A stretch of DNA of 64,000 nt from Eretmocerus hayati. Taxonomy: Eukaryota; Arthropoda; Insecta; Hymenoptera; Aphelinidae. Positions 12,584 to 21,565 of this stretch are shown here, piece after piece. How positions within the stretch are numbered: the first letter of the stretch is position 1; every line of letters starts with the position of its first letter. The stretch is taken from the NCBI GenBank assembly GCA_029851415.1, contig CM056742.1:112594246-112658245 (forward strand). The letters run 5' to 3'. The translations under genes were made by a program, and so were the position numbers. Below the pieces are notes generated by a model, which worked only from the letters and a program-made list of their open reading frames with translations, was not told the origin of the DNA and ran no database searches.

Positions 12584-14652
12584 AGAGCTAATATAACACA
12601 GTTCCGCGTAGTGCTTTGAACAACCGATCTATAGAATAGCGATCGCAGGAGGTTGGGGAACGAGGGATTAGGATTACCGACGAAAGTGTAGCTCGCTCGA
12701 AGCCCACACACCTGCCCGCACGGCTCTACCGGTCGACGCGGATCATTTAATTCCAAGAAACCAGGCAACCAACGCTGCTAGAAACACCTTGTAATTCTCA
12801 TGCCAATGACTCGTGACTATTGCAACTTATATTATTACTCTCATCGTCTCATTCTTCTCTCGCTCAACATCATTAAGGGATCATCCTTCCGCGAATTACG
12901 ATTTTGGAAAATTTCTTGGGGGGGGGGGGGGGCATGGCCCCCATGGCCCCCGGCTGGATCCGCGCCTGGATGTTATGTTGTAATATGTATGGTATTTTTG
13001 TATGTTCGATGTTTATGGCTCATTGCATATGTTATTGACACGTATAAATCCATTATTCTCACCATAACGGTATTTTACATTAATCACAAAGCAACTTAAC
13101 CCCTTGTTCCATAACTCTTAAAAGCATCTTGAGAAGTCATAGTTCTTGAGTCGTAGAGTTCAAGATCTTATCAAACTCATTTCATTTCGTCACTCTCCAC
13201 GAAAAAAATTCCCGAGACACTGCAATATTTAGTGTATTTTTGCCACCCTTTCAATAGATCGCAAGCCTTCATCATTACCACTGTGCGATTCTAATCATGG
13301 GAATAAAAGGTTAATACTCTTTCATGTCCATTCAACTATCCTAAGAGATCCCCCAACGCTCGGCCAAACAATGAAAATTCAGAAATGAATTCTCGAAAAG
13401 TTCTCGAAATGTTGCTCAAAACTTTGTTCTGTAAGTCGTTTAGCGATTTTTTTCAGATGGCCCACATGAAAGATTATGTTTTCGGAGCCTCCAAAGAAGG
13501 TGTATAAAAAATTTCAGACATGTACACAGCTTTTTTCTATAGTTCCAATTTCAGAGGCCAAAGTCAAAAGTTTCTGGGATATCCTCATATGTCTAATTTT
13601 TCAAATAAGAATTTTCGACTTCTGATTTTTCTTGTTCAATGATTCGATGTAATTCCTCAATCTGAACAAGAAAGTATTATGTCATTTCTCGAAATTATCG
13701 ATATTTTTCGAGTTCTGAGGCATTTTTTCGAAAAACCGACTGCCTCATCGTTTTTCGATCGATAAATTACATATAAATCCAGATCTTCAGCCCCCCATAA
13801 TTTTTTTAAGCCAGACTTCAAAATCAGGGGTGCACCTCCCCTTAATGTCATTACTGGCACGCACGCAGTATTCGCTACGGTAGGCACGGGCTACTGAAAG
13901 AGCTGCATCAATAATGATAAGTCTCAATGCTGGGATCGATATAGTCAAATCAAGGGAAAAACTGCTCCTATCACATACTCGTCACGCACCGATTATGGTG
14001 TCACATACTCTGCACATTCTATTTTGTACTCGCTCTCCCACCATTGCTCGAGAGGGACCGAACTGACTGCTTCCATCTAGTACGTGATGTGTATGTGACG
14101 GATTGTGAGGGCGTGACTTGACTCATAGCACGTGCCTTCTACAGCGATATCAGGTGCTAACACATTTCCGTCCGAAAGCATCAGTAAACATTAAATGTAC
14201 TAATTTGGATTGATAGTACTAATGAAACTTCTGAAAATCAGCTGATTGGTAATCAAACAAAGGAAAGAAAAATTCCATGCTCCAATGACGAGCAACCCAG
14301 CAATAGTGTTTGCAATGAAAACTATCAGAGTCTGGATATTGAATCATCTCTTGCACAGTTCCAAAAATTATTCAATCCATAATTTGACTATCAACAAGTA
14401 TACGAATCCAAAAGCAGCTTGACGAACTTCTGAAACAAATGCGCCGACAGTTTTGAAACAAATTGATCACGCACTGTTGAGTACTCAATGAATGTTCGTT
14501 AGATTTATTGATCATTAGATCATTTCTTTAATTATGACCAAAGTTTACTGGTATAAAAGTACTTGAATTGTAAGCAATGACCATAGATAGTCATGTTACA
14601 TGGTGCAAATGATCCTGGTATTTGACTGATTTATTTCAAAACTGTAAAATTC
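12584..14652. other. Unassigned spacer with a poly-G tract
   Basis: A run of 15 G at 12918-12932 is followed by the G+C-rich phrase CATGGCCCCCATGGCCCCCG. The rest (13.0-14.6 kb) is AT-rich with no supported gene. The 76-codon minus frame at 13657-13887 has no recognisable domain. Confidence 0.4.
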
Positions 14653-15383
14653 ATAGACTGATTACTCAGCTGGTAGAGTGTCTTCCCCGGCGAAAAGAAA
14701 GCCCTCAGTTCAAATCTGGGTCCAGGTGACTTTTTTCTCTCGATGTCTGTCATATGCAATTTTTTCATCAATTAAGGTAGTACCTGCACTTCCAAATAAA
14801 TATGTTTCGCGTCGCAAGAGTTAGCTGAATTGAAGCTGAAACTCTGAATTTTCCATATCTACCAAGAAAAAAGAAGGTTGCCGATATAAATTCTGAGAAA
14901 AAAGCATCGGCATCTGACGCGCTTATACACGCAGTCTTATGGGAGCGTCACTGTTTATACTTGCACATGCGGAAATAAATATGTTGAGTTCTGTAAAATT
15001 TTAATATACGTATAAATGCGGTTTTGGCAATTCTTTTGCTAGCAACAGAAATGTGGCTTCCCGATCAAAATCTTTAGCAAATTGATTCCAAAGTCGGCCA
15101 GTGGGGCATTTTCGGGTTCAACGCCATGCTATGCGGTATGCGTCGTCTGCTGCGCTTATGCAGCAACGCTACTCGAGCTCCGGCGCCCCTTCATTGATAC
15201 GGGCCTGCACGCGGGTACCACCTTAACACTTCCACGATCAAACCCGATCGTTCATTTCTCAATACTAGATCTCAAATTTAAGATTGATAGAGGAATGAAA
15301 TTAGTCCTCTAATGCCGATTCACGAATACGGTATCATTTGAAACAAAAGAGGACTAGTCAAGTTTCGGAAAGTGTAACCTGAT
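14653..15383 (+). repeat. tRNA-headed SINE-like repeat, copy 1 (split by a MITE)
   Basis: The head resembles a tRNA gene, with a box-A-like region (ACTCAGCTGGTAGAGT) and the box-B-like GTTCAAATCTGGG. The tail phrase TGACTTTTTTCTCTCGAT follows. The body resumes after the insertion at about 15227 (CACTTCCACGATCAAAC) and ends at GTGTAACCTGAT, exactly as in copy 2. A tRNA pseudogene is an alternative, but two copies sharing a long non-tRNA body favour a SINE. Confidence 0.75.
14776..15222. mobile_element. TTAA-flanked TIR element inserted in SINE copy 1
   Basis: A 447-bp insert with ends GGTAGTACCTGC and the complement of GGTGGTACCCGC. It is flanked by TTAA on both sides (14772-14775 and 15223-15226). 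SINE copy 2 reads TAATTAAGACCTCCACG across the equivalent point, with a single TTAA, and so represents the empty site. No transposase. The 76-codon frame at 15082-15312 straddles the junction and is not a gene. Confidence 0.85.
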
Positions 15384-15447
15384 TTCAGGTGCCTTCGGCA
15401 AAGAAGAAGACGCGCATATGCATGACATCGAGACAAGAGTTTCCTGA

Positions 15448-15725
15448 GCCCTGGATAGCTCAGCTGATAGAGTGTCCCCCCGGCGAGAAAAAGGCCCCCT
15501 GTTCAAATCTGGGTCCAGGCGACTTTTTTCTCTCGATCGCTGTCACATGCAATTTTCCCATTAATTAAGACCTCCACGATCAAACTCGATCCTTAATTTC
15601 TCAATAAATCGATCTCAAATTTGAGATTGATAGAGAAATGAAATTAGTCCTCCAATGCCGATTCACGAATTTAATATCATTTGAAACATGAGAGGACGAG
15701 TCAAACTCGAAAAGTGTAACCTGAT
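15448..15725 (+). repeat. tRNA-headed SINE-like repeat, copy 2 (uninterrupted)
   Basis: The tRNA-like head has CCCTGGA paired with TCCAGGC near its end (an acceptor-like stem), TAGCTCAGCTGATAGAG (box A) and GTTCAAATCTGGG (box B). It is followed by the same body as copy 1 and the same terminus GTGTAACCTGAT. It lies only about 65 bases downstream of copy 1 in the same orientation. Confidence 0.8.
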
Positions 15726-15829
15726 GGCTACTATGATATTGTGATAATGACTCTTTTTAGGTACAGCGGTAACTTTGTTGCATCAGTCATGGTCAACGTG
15801 AGGCAGCTATGTTGAATTATCCACAAAAA

Positions 15830-16385
15830 AGAAAAAAAAGTTCTGACTTAACTTCCAAACTACGTCATCTGGATGTTTTTGGGGTCGGTGAATCCGAATC
15901 CAGGGTCAGTTTCGTTCCTGCTCGTCGAGATTTTGACTGACCTCAAAAAAGCATGATTTGACAAAATTGCTCCAAACCGTACTGAATCCACTCTTGACCA
16001 CCAACCTTTTGTTGTCGGGCTCGCTGTATCCGAGTACGAGGTCAGTTTGGTCGCAGCATATCATGGTTCTGACATAACCTCAAAAAATCATGATTTCCCA
16101 AGGATATTCGGACCTGGTGATCAAACCATACTTTGTTATCCCCATACTATATGTTTTCGGGGTCGCTGAATCTGAATTCGGATAATATCAAACAATCATG
16201 AAACCCCAAGGATGTTCGGACCTGGTGATCAAACCACACTTTGTTCTGCCTGTACTATATGTTTTTTGAGTCGCTGAATCCGAATCCGAGGTCAATTTGG
16301 TCCCAACAGCTCATCATTCTGACCTAACCTCAAAGAATCAGTATCTCTCGAGAGTGCTGATGGCTGTTGACCAAACCATGATTCG
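15830..16385 (-). repeat. ~140-bp tandem repeat, about 4 diverged units (reverse orientation)
   Basis: Landmarks recur: GGGGTCGSTGAATCYGAATYC, CTGACCTMACCTCAAA, and GGTGATCAAACC at 16115 and 16224 with a variant at 16365. These are reverse complements of the units in the array at 30300-31085. No coding capacity. The open frame at 16388-16570 lies just outside the array and shows no domain. Confidence 0.8.
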
Positions 16386-16768
16386 TTTTGCCTTTGCCAC
16401 ATGGTCATGAAGCAGAGATACGCCCTGTCAGGGTGCCGGCTGAGAGAACAAATATTGAGCTGCTCCTAAGTACCAGTCTCAGGGCCAGTCCCTTTCTACC
16501 GGATTTAGGCCAAGGCCCGGCTACGGTGTCCCTTCCGAAGTGTCGTCACACCCCAGAACCGAGACAGTAGAGTGCCTCAGTTCTCCTTGTAGATTTCGCG
16601 AGAAGAGGCAAAGTGTGTCGAGTACCAGTTTTGGAGCCGAGCCTCACCAATCTCACAAATCTCGAATATTCAGGCTGTGACGTCCGAGTCAGTCCGTCTT
16701 CCTTGCACACTTGTGCATTGCAAAATTCAATTGCTTATCACAATTGAGATGGTGAATTTTTCATAGAA
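16386..16768. other. Unassigned G+C-richer spacer
   Basis: No gene recognised. The phrase AGTCAGTCCGTCTTCCT at about 16691 recurs at about 27398, each preceded by a GTGAC-containing stretch. This suggests shared remnants of an unidentified element. Confidence 0.4.
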
Positions 16769-17008
16769 TACAGTCATCCCTCGTTAACACGAACACATTT
16801 AACACGAATTCTCTCATTAACACGAACGAAATTCTTGTCCCGTTGAGAATGCTCTGGCTCTTATGGACGTTTTTTGAGTTAACACGAATTTTCGTTAACA
16901 CGAACTTCGAACGATTTCCCGGTCCCGACTGACTCAAGATCTTGGTTAATACGAATTCAAATTTGTAAACAGAGTCAATGTCCGCGATGAACAGCTCAGT
17001 ACATCGCG

Positions 17009-17601
17009 ATGAGTAAGCGCAAGCAGTCGTGTATTGATTTGAGCACCGAACTTCAGACACTAGATGAAGTTGATCGGTCTGTTAAGAAAAAGAGCGAAAT
17101 AGCTGATAGTTTTGGAATTCCAAGATCTACATTATCAACGATCATATCACAGACAGATGCAATTCGGAACGCCGCAGCATCAGGAATTGAGTTGCCGAAT
17201 GTAAAACTCTTGCGTGGTGCAAAAAATGATGAATTAGAAGGGGAATTATTTGAATGGTTCTGCAGAGTGCGGGAAAAAACATCCCAGTGACTGGCGGGTT
17301 AGTTCGAGAGAAGGCTTTAGAGATTGCGAAAGATTCAGGCATCAAACATTTTAAAGCTTCAAGTGGTTGGCTGGAGAATTTTCAAAATCAAAAACATATT
17401 TCATCCCAAGTTATCTGCAGTAAAATTCTAAAAGTGGACGAAAGAGACGCGAACAACTGAAGGAAAGATTTTTCAGAAACTAGGAAGAAAGTTGCTCCTC
17501 GAGATACTCTCAATATCGATGAAGGTGGGATACATTACAATCTTCTCCCCAACAGTACACTCAATCTAAGAGGAAACAAGTGCCATGGTGGTGCCAAAAT
17601 A
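17009..17601 (+). pseudogene. Tigger/pogo transposase remnant (CENP-B DNA-binding region plus start of DDE)
   Basis: The first frame (17009-17290) starts MSKRKQ and shows a psq-type helix-turn-helix around KKKSEIADSFGIPRSTLSTI. A second frame (17254-17460) continues with the CENP-B HTH half, recognised by KASSGWLENF, so there is a frameshift near 17275. A stop follows at 17458. A third segment (about 17505-17601) carries the first catalytic aspartate block, IDEGG followed by YNLLPN and KCHGG, and then a stop and the MITE. The rest of the DDE domain, including the later catalytic residues, is not found after the MITE. In an intact element the protein would bind the terminal repeats and cut and paste the DNA; this one cannot. 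Confidence 0.88.
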
Positions 17602-17619
17602 TGATAATAATAAAACTTA

Positions 17620-17950
17620 CAAGGGGAGTCCGGAGTCTCCGGGTCCTGAAATCTCACCAATTTTTTTTTTTACAGTTTCGTACCACCTAGAATATGAAGA
17701 ACCCAAAGCAACTCTGTCAAATGGGCCTCCCGTTCAGAGCTACAGACTATGACATTAGCATCGCCCATATAGGCCCATGTTAAAAAGTGATATATATACA
17801 TCTACTAACAATGTTGACGTTTCTGGCTGTAGCTCAGAACAGAAGGTCCATTTGACAGAGTTGCTTTAGATTCTTCATATTCTAGGTGGTACGAAACTGT
17901 GAAAAAATTTTGGTGAGATTTCAGGATCCGGAGACTCCGGACTCCCCTTG
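17620..17950. mobile_element. Nested TIR/MITE-like element inside Tigger copy B
   Basis: A 331-bp counterpart of 265-593, with the same ends (CAAGGGGAGTCC... and complement), the same insertion point and the same flanking TTA/TTG. The shared insertion means it was present before the two Tigger copies separated. Confidence 0.85.
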
Positions 17951-18217
17951 TTGGATAGAAATTGTAGTTGTCCAAATCCAATCAATACTACCTACAAAAC
18001 AGCAGGAATATTCCGATCTGTTCCTTCAACACCATCTATCGCACATTACTCTGTTAAGTGTTAACACGAATTAATTCGTGTTAATCAGTTAACGCGAACT
18101 AATTCGTGTTAATCGGTCAACACGAATTAGTTCGTGTTAAGAAGTGACTGGAGCGTTCTGGTTAACACGAACAAAATTCTTGTCCCGTGAAATTCGTGTT
18201 AACGAGGGATGACTGTA

Positions 18218-19041
18218 TTGGTCTTTTTGATTGAAAGAAAACAAGAAAATTTAAACTTCGTGAATCATTGTACTATTCACTAGTATTGATTGCCGTATCT
18301 GAAGAGAAAATGGTCTGATTCAAAGAATACCGAATGTATATAACCGTTATGGAGTCACGCGTCGCGCTTCCGTGTGTATTCCTGAATCTACATGGGTGAT
18401 GATGGAATAAGCTGCGCGAGTGCTTTTAGGCAATATTCCTCAACTGATTGTTTGAAAAATGCTAACAAATTGCGTAACTCTATAGGAATCCACCTCAAAT
18501 GAGATTCTTCAGAGAACTATATACAAAATCACATATAATTGGACATTTTGCCAAGTTTAGAAAATTCGTGTCCAACCTGACTTTTAGGAGGCCCATACTC
18601 ATAACAGGACTAACTTCTTTTCATTCTCATGCCTTTGAGAGCTTTCTGAAAATGAACTCACGATTCCTTTTTGGTGGAATAAATCCAGATTTTGGACTAA
18701 CTTGTCCGTGAGATGAACAAATACTCAGTCCAGTTTGTTCATTTCTTCCTCGACTATAAACACCTTAGTGAAGTCATTCGACATCTAGTTACGAATTTAT
18801 ACTGTGTCATCATACAGCTCATTTGGACTTCACTCGTGGGCACAGTTTTTCCATAGTCATTGACTATAGACTTTGTCTTTTGTTCGATGCTAGGAGGACG
18901 GTCAAATCGCAAGCGAACAGTTCGAGTTATGAAACATCTACGAAACTAACTTGAGAAATTTTGAAATCTCATTCCTCTTCCTCGTGATTGAGCAATTATC
19001 TTGATAATATTCCCATGATGCCTCTCAATAATCTTTTTGAC
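18218..19041. other. Unassigned spacer
   Basis: AT-rich. Open frames of at most 70 codons without recognisable domains. No repeat partner noticed in the window. Confidence 0.4.
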
Positions 19042-19165
19042 ACGCTGTGCGAGAAAATAACTTTTCCGCACTGATTTTCCACTTTTTCTCACAGTTTGTC
19101 AAAAAATAGTATTCGATACATGGGTGTAAAACTTATTTTTCGCCCTTGTATCAAAATGTACTATT
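19042..19165. repeat. Dispersed short repeat (GTGCGAAAA / CGCCCTTGTATC family), copy
   Basis: Contains TCTCACAGTTTGTCAAAAAA, GTATTCGATACATGGGTGTAAAA and CGCCCTTGTATCAAAATGTAC. The same phrases, in either orientation, occur at 32800-32927, 55873-56330 and 57926-58005. They are probably end fragments of one small TIR family. Confidence 0.7.
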
Positions 19166-20729
19166 CGAGTAATCAAGGTCTCACGTGGTCCAACTGGATT
19201 TGTAACCTCTCTGAGGATGAAATTCGAGTTGCGCTCGCAAAGCTTGAGCTGGAATTTGATAGTTTTCCCAACAATCATCAGCGCGACTGATGCGGCGTTT
19301 GATTGACCAGTATGTGATGGGTGGTTTTGTAGAGAATGAGAATTCCATGTGCGATATTGCGCCGAAACTACACCGTGACGCGATACTTAGTGACTTCATT
19401 GTCAGTGTCCAGAGTGCGTTACTTCTCGAAGAAATAGGTGAGATATATTCGCGCGCACCCAACACCACCGTTCCCGTGCAACAGAAGAGTTCCAGTGGAA
19501 CATATCCAGCTGAAAATGGATGTCAGAATGTACCCACTTCTGCCAATATCAAAAGGTGGAAAAATGACGCTTTAGCACTTGCGACTTGCGAGCGAGATTT
19601 TAGAGCGACGAATCAGTTTAATACTTCTCGTGCTTTTGTCAATCATACTGTGTAATTGTAAGACGTACAATACGCTCAATGGTGAAGATAAGTTGGCATC
19701 AATGCCTGTGTCTTCGAGTACGCAGTTTTCCAATTTAAATCCTGTTTCATTCTCCGATCACACAATCAATAGCAATATTCAGACTAATCATCCTGTTTCA
19801 TCGAATAATTCTAAAAATTCGGATGATACATCTGAGAGCACTGGCCCTTGCAATTTCTCTTGGGAGATTTCTTTGTCGTCAAGACAATTTCTGATCGCAA
19901 AGACGGTGCAGGTCTTCTCATCTCAAATTCCTGAGTCTGATGAACAATCAAGCTTATCGTTGGACTTTTCTCAAAATATGATATCAGATCATGGCAATTT
20001 GTCAAATATTGATTTCTACAAACAAGATTATTACTCGTCTGTATTGGTGGATGTTCACATGGCTCAATCTTGTACTTATCCTTCATCACCAGGCATGACG
20101 TCTGTTTAATGTAGTCAATTCGGACATGAAATTTTGCACGAGCAAGAGTGGCTCTGCTCAGATAATCATTTTGATTTAGTATGTTCTCAATTGAATCGTA
20201 AAATGAAATCTTTTCATTAAATCAGGGCAGAAAAACGTGGCAGCGCTCTAGGAAAAGGTACATCTTTTGAGTCCTTCACGAATCCTCTGGATGTCATTGA
20301 TTTGTATCGGCCTTGTGAGTTATTCAATCTTTTCAATATCAATTCATTTCGATCTCTCCTACGACCATCCGGTCTCCCTTCGACGAACGCAGTCAGAATT
20401 TTCGAATTCGACAAGCTAGCGCGTGTTATAGTGATAACTCGTCTGCCTAATGAGTATGTCAAATTTCTTGAATCTGGAATTGCATCAAGACAAGAAATTG
20501 GCCTGATCAACCCTGTTCGTTCCATTCCGCCTCCCAGGTTCAGTACCATATGACATTTTGTAGGCGTTTTCCAGGACTGACTCGCGAAGTCTGAAGTTTA
20601 AAATCAATTGGGACCGATATAAGACATTTGATGGCCGCAGGGTCGATTGCAAATACTGGTCTGAGTATGAGGTCGTGTTGGAGCAATCTCGACCGACTAA
20701 TGAAGTATCTTCTAGTGAATTGCGTGGTC
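19166..20729 (+). pseudogene. Decayed coding region upstream of the LINE reverse transcriptase (possible ORF1/early ORF2)
   Basis: Three overlapping plus-strand frames lie directly upstream of, and in the same orientation as, the reverse transcriptase: 19096-19290, 19290-19655 and 19579-20109, and then 20302-20553. They include a charged SAP-like stretch (LSEDEIRVALAKLELEFDS) that resembles the N-terminal region of some retroelement nucleic-acid-binding proteins. No endonuclease domain can be recognised. Assignment to the LINE rests on position and orientation, not on motifs. The longest frame (176 codons) is Ser/Asn-rich and of unknown identity. Confidence 0.4.
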
Positions 20730-21558
20730 CATTCTGAATTTTCAAAGTGGTACGGCCAATAACTTAAAGATCTCATAATTGAGAAAAAGAAACTGCATGA
20801 ATTATGGAAGAATACTGACACTTTGTCGGATCATATTGCATTAAAAAAGTTGAGGGCCCAATGTATAAGGTTATCTCGTATGGAGTATGCTGAATATTTC
20901 AAGTCAGTTGGAAATAATTTGAGAAGTAATTTGCGGCACTTCTGGTCATATTATTTGAAGAGCTTGAAAAGGACAAATAATTTTCCTGGTCGGATGTACT
21001 ATAGGGATAAATCTGCCAAAGATGGGTTGGAGATTGCAAATCTCTTCTCTGAGTATTTTAGATCGGTCTATAAAAGTGATGTTGCTGGGCAAGTTCCTGA
21101 ATCAGACTGTGATGGTGGATTAGATTCCTTAAATATCCCGCAAGAAGAAATGGATAGTCTTGTGAATAAGCTTGAGGATAATGTAGAACCTGGCCCAGAT
21201 GGCATTCCTGCATTCTTCGTTAAGAAATGTTGGCCTAGCATTGGAGAAACGGTTCTGAAAATCTTCAACAAGTCAGTATCAATGGGGAAATTCCCCTCCT
21301 CTTGGAAATTGGCTCATATGCAGCCCATTTTTAAGAGCGGTGAAGAAGGGAATATCGAGAACTATAGGCCTATTTCTAAACTTGGAACTTTGGCTAAACT
21401 ATTTGATGCTTGTACCGCAAGTCACCTAACAGATTACATTTAAAGTAAAATCGTTCAGAGCCAACACGGCTTCTCAAAGGGCAGATCGACGATAACAAAT
21501 CTGATTCCATATCACGATATCATAGCTAACTGCTTGAGTAACCACGACCAGGTTTAGT
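20730..21558 (+). pseudogene. Non-LTR retrotransposon (LINE) reverse transcriptase, N-terminal half
   Basis: The open stretch 20823-21443 matches the start of a LINE reverse transcriptase. A linker with many basic residues is followed by the block containing PGPDGIPAFFVKKCW (about residues 124-138), then by PSSWKLAHMQPIFKSG and ENYRPIS near the C-terminal end. A stop at 21441-21443 interrupts it. The same frame continues with the conserved GFSKGRST block (about 21469), and a second stop lies near 21555. The reading is then cut by a 2.86-kb transposon and resumes at 24424. The motifs fit the Jockey/CR1 type of LINE; the exact clade is not decidable by eye. Confidence 0.9.
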
Positions 21559-21565
21559 CGATATA

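Larger units (their letters stand above)
16771..18215 (+). mobile_element. Tigger/pogo-like DNA transposon, copy B (complete ends, defective)
   Basis: A 1,445-bp element with perfect terminal inverted repeats CAGTCATCCCTCGTTAAC / GTTAACGAGGGATGACTG. It is flanked by TA on both sides (16769-16770 and 18216-18217). Subterminal zones hold many copies of TAACACGAA or its complement. Inside are a broken CENP-B-type transposase and a nested MITE. It lacks most of the DDE domain, so it is non-autonomous and, given two near-identical copies in this window, was probably mobilised in trans. Confidence 0.93.

Noticed and set aside
14653..14735. Functional tRNA gene
   Set aside because: Box A- and box B-like words are present, but the anticodon arm does not fold well, and the same head is joined to a long shared body in the second copy. 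A SINE-like repeat fits better.
20217..20549. 110-codon minus-strand open frame
   Set aside because: It is antisense to the plus-strand frame just upstream of the LINE reverse transcriptase. No domain.
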